A model generated the notes under the pieces. It did no database searches and was not told where the DNA came from. It saw only the letters and a program-made list of their open reading frames with translations. From assembly GCA_023053685.1 (NCBI GenBank), contig JALIGW010000013.1, positions 19,614,501 to 19,678,500 of the forward strand: 64,000 bases of DNA. The letters are read 5' to 3'. This document shows positions 12,900-23,145 of the stretch, one piece after another. This stretch comes from Diadophis punctatus similis (taxonomy: Eukaryota > Chordata > Lepidosauria > Squamata > Dipsadidae). The position numbers were made by a program, and so were the translations under genes. Position 1 is the stretch's first letter. Each line of letters starts with the position of its first letter.

Positions 12900-13425
12900 G
12901 GTATAATTGGAGGTTTGGATGACTGAATGGGATCCTCTAATAGTATGTGGAATGACCTTGGGAGACAATAGGAAGGGCTGCAGACTAGACAACCACCATG
13001 CAAAGAGGGTATTCATGTATGTATCGCAGCCCACAAAAGCAAAAGGAACATAGGAAGAGACTCAGAAGGGGCCTTTCCTAGTTTTTGAGAAAGTAAAAGT
13101 AAACAAAAGGAGAAATGATTTGAGACTTGCAAAATTCTCTTACTGTAACTTTATAATAAAGCTAGTGTTTGTTCTCATGGTTTATGCTTCTTTTCTGGAC
13201 TACCTCAAAGAATGATAGGTCCTTATTCCAGAAGGGAAAACAGATGAGGACCAAGCAAGATTAGGATGTTTGGGGGAAACTGGGCAAATGGGTAGATGAC
13301 AATATGGCACGAATATGGCAAAGTGTGCGCTTCTGAACCGGTAGGGAAGGTAAATAGATTTCACTGCTGGTCTAAAGCTACATTTATTGAGTTTGGGAAT
13401 AGTAACAGAATCTTCTAATTCTGAT
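12900..13425. other. Unassigned DNA between CR1 and candidate LTR
   Basis: No gene or classifiable repeat was recognised in this stretch. Confidence 0.45.
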
Positions 13426-13811
13426 TGTGATGTCAGCCCCACCTTTTGGGCTGCCATTCAGGCGGAGGAAACCTCGCTCTGTTGGGGAATCATCACAAGC
13501 CGATGATCGCCCCCACAAAGTCTGGAGATGCCAAAAAGCTGCCATTTCTCTTCACGACGCCCAACTGGCTAGCAGGAGTCATCGGGCACATGCCAAGCAG
13601 CTGTGCGATCATGGCTTGAGGCACAGAATGCCGGGAGAGGATGGAGTCACTGGGTGGGGTGTGCTACATGCTAAACAGGTGGAGGGAGTACTGGGAAGTT
13701 GCTGCTGACAAGGTTCTCATTCATGTAATGATGGTTGGTGAGTGCCAGGAGTTGGTGAATTAAAGGATTTTGTGTGCAGGATGAGTGTGTTCGAGCCTTT
13801 TTATTCCAACA
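13426..13811 (+). repeat. Candidate solo LTR
   Basis: The segment is more GC-rich than its surroundings. It begins TGTGATGTCAG, contains ATTAAA near 13761 and a GTGTTCGAGCC-type segment, and ends CCAACA. It is followed by 'acttcctggaacctgaca', which could be primer-binding-site-like. No gag or pol follows; an old L2 begins instead. The TG...CA boundaries and poly(A)-like signal are the only support, and I could not confirm a target duplication. Confidence 0.33.
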
Positions 13812-13889
13812 ACTTCCTGGAACCTGACATGCAAATTCAGTGAATTAGGGCACATCTGTCTGACCTGCTTCTGATTATTATCTTATTAT

Positions 13890-15420
13890 GAACTTCAAAA
13901 TGCTTTGGGAACCTTTTGCCTGGGCATATCTGTCAAGGCCACCTTCCTTACTCCTCACAGTTAATGATGAGACCTTAATTCTGCCTCACTTAGACACTGC
14001 TTGCAAGTTCATGGCAACGAGAGATCTAGTCCATGTTACCTGTGGTCTGAATTACAGTGAAAGTTGCACAATGGATCTTGTTTTCATTCTGAGGCTGTGG
14101 AGACATTAACTGGAATTTGTTCACTACAATGGACCACTATCAATCTCTTATCATGTACAAATCACTCCTTTTTTGGCCTTGGAGTTCTCAGTTGCAGCAT
14201 CTGGTTTCAGGAATTCTAGGTGATGAAGTGACACAAGAGATGCCTAGACTGTCACTGGAGCGAAATGAAAAGTGAACTTGATCAAGTGTGGTAAGAGCCA
14301 TTTTTTTTTGCATTACATTGTGGTGATAGGCGCAACAAAACATTCTTATTTTTCCTGCTCTTATTGCATCAGTGGCTAGCCAATGGCTCTCTTTAAGATG
14401 ATACACTGCATCCTGGGTAAAGGTTTGGGAAACACTTACAGGACTACTATGAGCATTGTCCTATCTGACTGTCAGAATAAACTGGATTTACTCAAGGTTT
14501 GACTCTTGTGGCATAAGTTCTATGGAGGTATCTCAAGCATGGTCTTGCCCAGTTATCTGGGAAGAGTTTAAATCCTAATGATGTGGACAAGGTCTTTGGA
14601 GCTGTGGGTTTTGGGTCATGGCTTCCCAGGCGGTCCATGCAATGGTTAATGCCACTTTGTAAGAAGGGTGGTTCTACCTGCCTTGAAAGAGGTGATGATC
14701 TGCCATCTCCACAACAGATCATTTCTTGACCCACCACATTGGACAAACTTTGCCCGTGTTCATTGTTTCCATTTTAGAGAAGAATGTTGAGAAGATTGAT
14801 AGTTTGCAACTCCTGGAAGAAATGGGTTATTTGGATTCTTTTCAGTCAATATTTAGACCTGGTTAAAGCTCTGAGACTGCATTGCTGGACCTTGAGAACA
14901 ACCTCTAGTGCAGTGGTTCCCAACCTTTCTGGCTTTAAGCCTGGCACTGTCAGCATGGGGGGAGGGGATGGTTCCATGCAAGCATCAGATGCGCGTGCTT
15001 GTGTGTGCAGAATTTTGCATGTAAGTCTGCATACCTGTTGCTTGCACAAGTGGATCTGTGCGAGCTCACACACTCACCCACCATTTGCACAGCTCAGTCA
15101 TGGCCCAGGGTTTGGGACCCCTGCTCTAGTGGGTACAGGATGGTGGTAGTGTATCCTTGATCTTTCAGTAGCTTTTGATGCCTTTTGTTATGTTATTCTT
15201 TTGGACAAGCTCTGGAGATTTGGAGGGGAAGCATGGGGTTGTGATGATACTAGGGCCAGTTCTAGTCAGTGTTGGTAGGTGCAGAGAAACCTTACTTTGA
15301 AGTGATTTTCAGAGGTCTAATCTCTTTCCACTCTTATTTAACATCTGCATGAAGTTGCCGGGTGATGTCAACCATCATCACAGGTCAAGGTTTCATCAGT
15401 ATGTGATGATACTCAATCAA
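13890..15420 (+). mobile_element. Old L2 LINE relic (endonuclease to RT), split by a MITE
   Basis: Degenerate frames match the intact L2. Near 14010-14095 they give 'VHVTCGLNYSE...TMDLVF', like the endonuclease C-terminus. Near 14765-14880 they give 'LQLLEEMGYLDSFQS', equivalent to LQLLRLLEDTDYLDSFQS in the intact copy. Near 15160-15200 a 'dlsvAFDaf'-like segment follows. Stops and frameshifts are frequent. A hAT MITE occupies 14911-15123. The higher divergence marks it as far older than the copies at 11.4 and 19.3 kb. Confidence 0.62.
14911..15123. mobile_element. hAT MITE (TIR CAGTGGTTCCCAACC)
   Basis: 213 bp flanked by a perfect 8-bp duplication CTCTAGTG (14903-14910 and 15124-15131). The left end CAGTGGTTCCCAACC and right end GGTTTGGGACCCCTG are imperfect inverted repeats. 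There is no coding capacity. It lies inside the old L2. Confidence 0.87.
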
Positions 15421-15455
15421 TCATTTTTGACTCTGGCCGACCAAATGATATCATT

Positions 15456-15690
15456 AAGGAGCCCTGATAGCACAGTGGTTAGAATGCAGTATTGCAGACT
15501 AAACTCTGCCCATAGTCTGGAGTTCGATCCTAATAGGGCTCGAGGTTGACTCAGCCTTCTATCCTTCTGAGGTTAATAAATTGTGGACCCAGATTTTTGG
15601 AAGCAATATGCTGACTTTGTAAACCACTCAGAGAATGCAGTAAAGCACTATGGACTGATATATAAGTCTAAATGCTATTGTTATTAAGTT
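15456..15690 (+). mobile_element. tRNA-derived squamate SINE
   Basis: Same family as 7008-7238 in the opposite orientation. An A-box-like 'tagcacagtggttagaatg' and a B-box-like 'gttcgatcc' are followed by 'ggttgactcagccttctatc', 'agcaatatgctgact' and a tail 'gatatataagtctaaatgctattg'. It immediately follows the old L2. Confidence 0.78.
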
Positions 15691-15754
15691 TCAACCAAAT
15701 CCAAGCAGGCAGGCAGGCAAGCTACTGTATCTATCTGTGAATATGTGTGCAAAT

Positions 15755-16130
15755 CAGAGGTGGGTTCCTCCCGGTTCAGACCGGTTGGCCCAAACCGATA
15801 GTGACCCACTGGTGACATCATGATGATGTCACAGAACTGGTTCGGTCAGTGCCAGTCCATGGGAATGCCGGTCTTTTTTTTTATTTTATTTTTTTAAGTT
15901 GAATTTTTTTTTGAATTTTTTTGAATTTTTATTTTCTTCTGAGCATGCACAGAAGCCAAGTTTCTGGCACTGTGCATGTGGTCGCCATCTTGTTTTTGGC
16001 TTTTTATTTATTTTTTGGCCCTGCGCATGCGTATGCGCACACACACAAAGTGTGCGCACACCCACAAGGCGCACCCACGAGGCGCAGGAGGAAGTGAACC
16101 AGCAGTGAGGTAAGTTAGTACCCACCCCTG
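15755..16130. mobile_element. hAT MITE family A, copy 1
   Basis: 376 bp starting CAGAGGTGGGTTCC and ending GTACCCACCCCTG. It is flanked by GTGCAAAT and GTGCATAT, an 8-bp duplication with one mismatch. Its internal region carries ACCGGTT-type motifs and a GC-rich portion, as in the other copies at 24.3, 30.5, 48.1 and 62.7 kb. No transposase is present. Confidence 0.87.
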
Positions 16131-16134
16131 GTGC

Positions 16135-16158
16135 ATATATGTGCATATGCACATATAT
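16135..16158. repeat. 24-bp perfect palindrome
   Basis: The sequence around the centre 16146/16147 reads identically on both strands over 24 bases of alternating purine-pyrimidine (arms ATATATGTGCAT). It lies between the MITE and the (AATAG)n tract. Confidence 0.85.
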
Positions 16159-16183
16159 CATATGTGCATATGTATGTATCAGT

Positions 16184-16258
16184 AGAATAGAATAGAATAG
16201 AATAGAATAGAATAGAATAGAATAGAATAGAATAGAATAGAATAGAATAGAATAGAAT
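16184..16258 (+). repeat. (AATAG)n microsatellite, LINE tail
   Basis: About 15 AATAG units directly abut the 3' end of the minus-strand LINE that follows. An equivalent tract sits at the same junction of the second copy at 60484-60560. Confidence 0.95.
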
Positions 16259-17178
16259 TCTTTATTGGCCAAGTGTGATTGGACACACAAGGAATTTGTC
16301 TTTGGTGCATATGCTCTCAGTGTACATAAAAGAAAAGATACATTTGTCAAGAATGGTTGTCATAGGGTTCAAGTAAGCAATCAGGAAACAATCAATATTA
16401 ATATAAATTGTAAGGATACAAGCAACAAGTTAGTCATACAGTCATAAGTGGGAGGAGATGGGTGATAGGAACGATGAGAAAAACTAATAGTAATAGTAAT
16501 GCAGCCTAGTGAATAGTTTGACAGTGGTGAGGGAATTATTTGTTTAGCAGAGTGATGGCGTTCGGGAAAAAACTGTTCTTGTAACTAGTTGTCTTGGTGT
16601 GCAGTGCTCTATAGCGAGGTTTTGAGGGTAGGAGTTGAAGCAATTTATGTTCAGGATGCGAGGGGTCAGTAAATATTTTCACGGCCCTCTTTTTGACTCG
16701 TGCAGTATACAGGTCCTCAATGGAAGGCAGGTTGGCAGCAATTGTTTTTTCTGCAGTTCTGATTATCTTCTGAAGTCTGTGTCTGTCTTGTTGGATTGCA
16801 GAACCAAACCAGACAGTTATAGAGGTGCAGATGACAGACTCAATAATTCCTCTGTAGAACTGTATCAGCAGCTCCTTGGGAAGTTTGAGCTTCCTGAGTT
16901 GGCGCAGAAAGAACATTCTTTGTTGTGCTTTTTTGATGACGTTTTTGATGTTAGATGACCATTTTAGGTCTTGAGATATGATGGAACCTAGAAATTTGAA
17001 GGTCTCTACTATTGATACTATGTTGTCTAGTATTGTAAGAGGTGGTAGGATGGGAGGGTTTCTCCTAAAGTCTACCACCATTTCTACGGTTTTGAATGTG
17101 TTCCGTTCCAGATTGTTCCGGTCACACCACGAGGCTAGTTGTTCAACCTCCCGTCTGTATGCGGTTTCATACATGTAA
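16259..17178 (-). mobile_element. LINE with AATAG tail (L3/CR1-like, 'Snake1' type), 5'-truncated
   Basis: Minus-strand LINE whose 3' end reads 'attctttattggccaagtg' in window sense. The same 3' sequence occurs at 60561-60790. It carries an intact 212-codon C-terminal reverse transcriptase frame. Snake CR1/L3-like LINEs with AATAG-type microsatellite tails are known; I assign the family on that resemblance. The 5' end stops at a MITE near 17180. Confidence 0.75.
16536..17174 (-). pseudogene. LINE reverse transcriptase C-terminal region
   Basis: 212 codons without a stop. Order: 'EQLASWCDRNN' and 'KTVEMVVDFRR' (just after the YxDD motif, which is missing), 'FKFLGSIIS', 'FYRGIIESVICTSITVWFG' (thumb and connection) and the typical terminal 'NSFFPNAITLLN'. 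These are hallmarks of the L2/L3/CR1 group. The catalytic YADD box and the endonuclease are absent because the copy is 5'-truncated, so the product would be inactive. Confidence 0.85.
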
Positions 17179-17179
17179 G

Positions 17180-17362
17180 CAATTAGTGGGTTCTAAAACT
17201 CTTTACTACCGGTTTGCGCTCGCGCTCATGCGCAACACTTCAGGGCATGCACAGAAAATTTCTGTGCATGTGCAGAAGCATCCTGGGTAGGTGAGCGGAG
17301 CCTCCCACTTCTGGCGCTACCGGTTCTTAGAACCGGGCCGAACTGGGAGCAACCCATCGCTG
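17180..17362. mobile_element. hAT MITE family A, copy 2 (no visible TSD)
   Basis: The left end resembles the family A start (AGTGGGTTC) and the right end reads AACCCATCGCTG, with ACTACCGGTTT and CTACCGGTTCTTAGAACCGG inside. I could not find an 8-bp duplication, so an end may be altered. The tetranucleotide array starts within a few bases of its right end. Confidence 0.6.
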
Positions 17363-17366
17363 GTAT

Positions 17367-17618
<252 letters not shown>

Positions 17619-18060
17619 GCCCTTGTACTTTTTTCAATAGTTGAGTTTTATCCCTAATCTTCACACCTTTCTGTAGTTCCCTCAGCTGACTAACCTCTCT
17701 TCAAATTTCCACCAGCATACACCTACACCTATGCATATACATACACATACACACACATACAGACATATACACATACACAGTGAAAAAAAATTAAGGGAAG
17801 ATACAATCCATGGATCTCACAAAGCTGTTTACACATTCAGCTACTCCTCACCAGGTTCTTACAGATTCCTGTTAGCAACCTTGTTTCTTATAAGAACAAA
17901 TGCAATTACATATATAAAGCATTTTAACAAATGGATCAAGCATGAAAGCTAAGATAAATATTCATTGTGGGACATTAAAAGAGAATAGCCTATTGAAACT
18001 CTTTAATTTAAGGATTAGGAATTCTCTATGAGAGAAAACAAGATTGAGAGTTTAGGGAAT

Positions 18061-18062
18061 TT

Positions 18063-18101
<39 letters not shown>

Positions 18102-18410
18102 TCTATCTGTATTTTATTTAGTTTGTCGATCATGTATTAGACAACAGGTATAAGTATAAACATGGACATGAACAAAGAATGAGTACAAATAAATGGGGAC
18201 AGTAGGACAGGGATGGTAGGCACGCTGGTGCGCTTATGCACGCCCCCTTTACGGACCTCTTAGGAATGGGGTGAGGTCCACAGTAGACAGTTTAAGGTTG
18301 AAGCTGTGGGGGTTAGAGGATGTAACAATGGAATCAGGTAGAGCATTCCTGGTATTGACCACTCTGTTGCTGAAGTCGTATTTTCTGCAATCCAGTTTGG
18401 AGCAGTTTCA
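18061..18410 (-). mobile_element. LINE family X, copy 1 (3' fragment)
   Basis: A (TTTA)n tail at 18061-18105, then a 3' segment shared with 21197-21940, 22985-23145 and 51806-52345 (for example 'gacggtaggca', 'cttatgcacgcccc', 'cctcttaggaatggggtgagg'). All four copies have the same orientation. This copy ends soon after the C-terminal coding region. Confidence 0.75.
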
Positions 18411-19342
18411 GGGGGATCTTTTGTTAAGTGAAATTAGCACGTGGTTTGACTAACAATCATTTGCATAGTATAGAAGTTCTTTACTACTACACAGTATAGA
18501 ATTCTTTTTCATGAGAACATTTTTTGAAATTGAGTTTTTAAGAAAAATAGTTCCATGCCCTTAAATTGTATTATATATCAATGACATAATAAAAAGGTAT
18601 CTGAAGTACAGATCATCAACCTATTTTCTTGCAGCAATTTCGATAAAACTTTATTGTATTGTCTGAAGAAATATATTTTTTCTGTTATTCCTGTGTCTTA
18701 GGTTAATCTTGTTTGTTTAGTGAACAAATTAAAACATTTAAATATCTAGGAATCACCCTCCAGGCATCCCATAATCCTAATGAATTTTGTTTTACATCAT
18801 TACTCTCCAGTATATGATGAAGTTATCACCTAGTATATGTGGAATCAAGCCAACTGGATAAAACATTTTGTTTATACCAAAATCGGACAGACTGAGCTGG
18901 TAATTATCTTTATTTTCAGTTACTTTGCTTCCCTTCTCCATCATACACTCATAACACTTGAGGGACCTGCAATATTTTATGCGGAATAATTTAGATTGAT
19001 CTGTCTTTAAAGGGGAACAATTAAAGGACAAGCATACCAGGGTACCATATTGTAATTGGGGAATTGATTTGGCCAAGATTTTTATGGATTTTCAGGGTGA
19101 AAAAAGCACCATTAGTTCAATGGAATAGCAATGGCAGATTTTAATATGTTTTGTGCAATGAAATCTGAGTGAGTGGTGCATCTCCCAGAAGCCTGGAGGG
19201 TGGCTCCTAAATATTTGAATGTTTTAACTTGTTCATTATTTTATCCCTTTGGATTTGAAGCTATTTTGGAGAAAACTAAAACTTTAGTTTTAGAATGGTT
19301 TATCAGTAACATTTCCTCTTCACAGAATTTGGCTAGAGATTA

Positions 19343-21195
19343 TAGTGCATGTTTTACATGTTCAGATTCGGACAGACCTGGACTCCATTTGGACAGGGCA
19401 AGCCGAAATGACAGGGGCGAGTCTTAGTCCTGTTATATGGGATGAGTTTGAGCCTGTCACTCCTGAGGATGTGGACAAGGCCATAGGAGCGATGAGCACC
19501 TCCACCTGTTTATTGGACCCGTGCCCCTCCTGGCTGGTCTCAGCCAGCAGGGAGGTGTCACGCGGCTGGCTCCAGGCGGTTGTGATCGCTTCTTTGAGAG
19601 AGGGATCCATCCCACAGCCCTTAAAAGCTGCGGTGGTGAGGCCCCTCCTCAAGAAGCCTTCCCTGGACCCAGCGGATTTAAAAAACTTCCGTCCAGTCTC
19701 CAACTTACCCTTTTTGGGTAAAGTTGTTGAGAAGGTGGTGTCACTCCAACTCCTGCGGCTTTTGGAGGATACTGATTATCTGGATTCCTTTCAATCGGGT
19801 TTCAGGCGCGGCTACAGTACGGAGACTGCTTTGGTCGCGCTGATGGATGATCTCTGGCGTGCACGGGATGGGGGTTATTCCTCCATCCTGGTGTTACTTG
19901 ACCTCTCAGCGGCTTTCGATACCATTGACCATGGTATCCTTCTGCGTCGTCTTGGGGAGGTGGGAGTGGGAGGCACTGTTTTACGGTGGTTCTCCTCCTA
20001 CCTCTCTGACAGGACGCAGTCGGTGTTGACAGGAGGACAGAGGTCGGCCCCTAGGCCCCTGGTTTGCGGGGTGCCACAGGGCTCGGTCCTCTCGCCCATC
20101 CTGTTTAACATTTACATGAAACCGCTGGGTGAGATCATCCGACGACATGGGGTGAGGTATCAGCAGTATGCTGATGATACCCAGTTGTACATCTCCACCC
20201 CGTGTCAATTCAGTGAAGCAGTTGATGTAATGTGCCGCTGCCTGGACGATGTGAGGGTCTGGATGGGAGTGAACAGACTCAGGCTCAACCCAGACAAGAC
20301 TGAGTGGCTCTGGATATTGCCTCCCAAGGACTATGTCGACTGTCCCTCCTTGGTTCTTGGGGGAGAAAAACTGGCTCCCTCAGAACAGGTTCGCAATTTG
20401 GGTGTCCTCCTAGACCCACAGCTAAAATTGGATCAACATCTTTCAGCTGTGGCTAGGGGGACCTTTGCACAGATCCGTCTTGTGCACCAATTGCGACCTT
20501 ACTTGGAGAGGGAGGCCTTGCTCACAGTCACTCATGCCCTTGTCACCTCACGGCTAGACTACTGTAACGCGCTCTACATGGGGCTACCCTCGAAGAGCAT
20601 CCGGAGACTCCAGTTGGTACAGAATGCAGCTGCGCGAGCTGTAGTGGGTGTACCAAGATACACCCACGTAACACCTCTCCTTCGCCAGCTGCATTGGCTA
20701 CCAATTAGTCTCCGGTTGCAATTTAAGGTGTTGGTCGTTACCTTTAAAGCCCTACATGGCTCAGGGCCAGGTTACCTGCGGGACCGCATCCTACCACATA
20801 CCTCCCTAAGACCGGTTAGGTCCCACAGAGAGGGCCTCCTCCGGGTCCCGTCGGCCAAACAATGCCGACTGGCGGGGCCACGGGGGAGGGCCTTCTCTGT
20901 GGGAGCCCCGTCCCTCTGGAACCAACTTCCACCAGAGATTCGGACTATCCCCACCCTTCTGGCCTTCCGTAAAGCCTTAAAAACATGGCTCTTCCGGCAG
21001 ATGGGGTGAATAGGATAATCAAATTCCCCCTGAATGTTGTGTTTATAATGTTTTCTTTTTAACTATATTTTTACTTAAATTATGATTATTGTTTTTAAAT
21101 GTACGCTTCTTACTCATGCTGTACGCCGCCCTGAGTCCCACGGGATTGGGCGGCATATAAGAGCGTCTAATAAATAAATAAATAAATAAATAAAT
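19343..21195 (+). mobile_element. L2 LINE, young, 5'-truncated
   Basis: It carries an intact 554-codon reverse transcriptase frame, a short 3' UTR, the L2-type terminal stem (GCCGCCC 21125-21131 with GGGCGGC 21148-21154) and an (AATA)n tail ending at about 21195. The endonuclease region is missing. It is inserted in a degraded LINE and its tail meets the tail of LINE X copy 2 head-on. Confidence 0.93.
19345..21009 (+). CDS. L2 LINE ORF2 fragment: intact reverse transcriptase
   Basis: 554 codons with no stop or frameshift. Order by residue: the linker after the endonuclease (1-100), 'LKNFRPVSNL' (112-121), 'FQSGFRRGYSTE' (149-160), catalytic 'AFDTIDH' (190-196), 'CGVPQGSVLSP' (241-251), catalytic 'YADD' (275-278), then the L2 C-terminal domain ending 'AFRKALKTWLFRQMG'. 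All three RT aspartates are present. The first codon of the open frame is GTG, not ATG, and lies at the truncation, so there is no natural start. A full L2 ORF2 also has an N-terminal APE endonuclease, absent here. RT of this type copies its own RNA and can mobilise SINEs sharing its 3' end. Activity from this copy is unlikely without a promoter and endonuclease. Confidence 0.92.
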   Translation: MHVLHVQIRTDLDSIWTGQAEMTGASLSPVIWDEFEPVTPEDVDKAIGAMSTSTCLLDPCPSWLVSASREVSRGWLQAVVIASLREGSIPQPLKAAVVRPLLKKPSLDPADLKNFRPVSNLPFLGKVVEKVVSLQLLRLLEDTDYLDSFQSGFRRGYSTETALVALMDDLWRARDGGYSSILVLLDLSAAFDTIDHGILLRRLGEVGVGGTVLRWFSSYLSDRTQSVLTGGQRSAPRPLVCGVPQGSVLSPILFNIYMKPLGEIIRRHGVRYQQYADDTQLYISTPCQFSEAVDVMCRCLDDVRVWMGVNRLRLNPDKTEWLWILPPKDYVDCPSLVLGGEKLAPSEQVRNLGVLLDPQLKLDQHLSAVARGTFAQIRLVHQLRPYLEREALLTVTHALVTSRLDYCNALYMGLPSKSIRRLQLVQNAAARAVVGVPRYTHVTPLLRQLHWLPISLRLQFKVLVVTFKALHGSGPGYLRDRILPHTSLRPVRSHREGLLRVPSAKQCRLAGPRGRAFSVGAPSLWNQLPPEIRTIPTLLAFRKALKTWLFRQMG

Positions 21196-21196
21196 G

Positions 21197-21940
21197 ATGG
21201 GTTCTATGATATATTTGTATTTGTATTTTGTATTTGTTTATTTGTCAAGCATATATGATTACAAGCAAAGTATAAATAGTAAAAACATGACTGAATATAT
21301 ATGTAATAGTACAAGCATGAATAAGAGTAAAAGAGATATGAATATATGGGTACATTTGGACAGGAACAGTAGGCACAATTGTGCGCTTATGCACGCCCCT
21401 TACTGACCTCTTAGGAATGGGGTGAGGTTGATGGTAGATAGTCTAAGGTTGAAGTTTTTGGGATTTAGGAAAGAAACAATTGAGTCAGGTAAAGTGTTCC
21501 AGGCTTTGACCACTCTGTTGTTGAAGTCAAATTTTTTGCAATCAAGTTTGGAGCGGTTTACATTAAGTTTGTATCTATTGTGAGCTCGTGTATTATTGCG
21601 GTTGAAGCTGAAGTAGTCGTTAACAGGTAGGACATTGTGGCGGATAATTTTGTGAGCTACACTTAGGTCAGATCGAAGGCGGCATAGTTCTAAATTTTCA
21701 AGTCGCAGAATTTCAAGTCTGGTTTCATAAGGTATTCTGTTGTGAACAGAGGAATATAATACTCTTCTTGTGAAGTATCTCTGGACATTCTCAATTGTGT
21801 TAATGTCTGATATGTAGTGTGGGTTCCAGACAGATGAGCTGTATTCAAGAATCGGTCTAGCAAATGTTTTGTATGCTCTGGTTAAGAGTACAATGTTGCC
21901 AGAGAAGAAGCTGCACAAGATTAGGTTAACCACTCTTAAT
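21197..21940 (-). mobile_element. LINE family X, copy 2
   Basis: 5'-truncated minus-strand LINE. Its tail (about 21197-21245) abuts the L2 tail, and its 5' end lies near 21940 within the degraded host LINE just after its YANDVAIL motif. It shares its 3' segment with the three other X copies. Confidence 0.8.
21400..21933 (-). pseudogene. LINE X reverse transcriptase C-terminal region
   Basis: 177 codons without a stop. It includes 'KTFARPILEYSSSVWNPH' (RT thumb/C-terminal motif), 'IENVQRYFTRRVL', 'LEILRLENLELCRLRSDL' and 'RVVKAWNTLPDSIV'. These are typical of the CR1/jockey-like superfamily C-terminus. The RT catalytic domain is missing through 5' truncation. The homologous region at 51989-52343 shares about the last 115 residues, with substitutions. 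Confidence 0.85.
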
Positions 21941-22279
21941 GCCTTCTTAGCTATGTTGTTGCAGTATAGCTACATCATTGGCATATACTTAACAAATTAT
22001 AATTGGGACCGGAAACTCTGCTGTTAACCAAAGCAGTTTTTAAATGGGAAATCAGGTGAAAAAGACTACGGTTACTAGCTGGAAAGAAATAAGAGTATTC
22101 AGTTTCACACCTTTGGCTTCTGTTTGCCTTCTAGGCACTCCCCTCTCTTTGGAATGCTCAAGTGCCTGCTTACTGTCTTGTACATATCAAAAGCAATGTG
22201 ATTACACCAGAGCCTAGGGTTGGGAGTGACTGGCAGAAATGTTTACGATACTCTCTTAAAATCTCTTCCTATCTAATAT

Positions 22280-22660
22280 CTCTATTCTGTGAGGATAGGG
22301 GACAAAAAAGCAAATGATTTCTGCAGGCAATCTTTCCTTCCCCCTCCCCTCGCCACACCACAAAGCAGAGAGATTGGAGAAGGGATTTTAAGAGAGTAAA
22401 CATTGCTTTCAATGTGTAAAAGAGCAAACATCTTACTCTCTTGTAATCCCTTTTGCTCTAATCTCTCATCTCTGAAAGGGGAAAAAAAGAAAATAACCCA
22501 CAAGTCAGATACAGGACAATGAATACTGACTGTAAATAGTGATTGCTTGACTGGGGGATGATACAAAGGTTGAAAATCATTGGAAATTAACTGTAAAGTT
22601 ATTTTTTTCAGCACCATTGTAACTACAAACAATCACAAAATCAGTGAGGACTGCCCATAA
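22280..22660. mobile_element. Degraded MITE of the CAGGTAGTCC family (tentative)
   Basis: The right part (about 22555-22650) resembles the end of the copy at 54240-54511: 'ttttttcagcaccattgtaact' versus 'ttttttcagtgctgttgtaact', followed by a degenerate terminus. The left part is not clearly alignable. Confidence 0.35.
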
Positions 22661-22984
22661 TAAAAATAATATGTTTGTTCTCTGAAATTGTTATGGAAAC
22701 AAAAAAAATTGAGTTTATGTAGAAATTAAACAGTTGAGGTGCTAAGATGCACCCTTGTTAGAAATAGGTATAGCTTTGCTGGTGTGAACACTTTATCTGT
22801 TGTGAATGAACACAACTTTTCCCATAATCTGGATCTACAAATTGAATCAAAAGCAGATTTAAGATCAACAGAGGTTGGAAACAGGGCTTGACTGGGACAA
22901 GATGAGTATTTCTTGGCTAACTGCTATAAAACAAAGATATACTCTAAATGGGATCTTCCTGGTTTAAAGCTGGCCTGTTCATCA

Positions 22985-23145
22985 TTTATTTTTATTTATT
23001 TATTTGTTTATCAAACATGTACAACATAGTAGGTATTGGTATAAACATAAACATTAGCAAAGTAGGTACAAGTAAATTAGGCAATATGACAGTAGGACAG
23101 GGACGGTAGGCACAATGGTGCACTTATGCATGCCCCTTCTGGACA
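22985..23145 (-). mobile_element. LINE family X, copy 3 (short 3' fragment)
   Basis: A (TTTA)n-like tail and the shared X 3' segment ('gacagtaggacagggacggtaggca'), truncated after 'cttatgcatgcccctt'. It lies between two RT motifs of the degraded host LINE. Confidence 0.75.
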
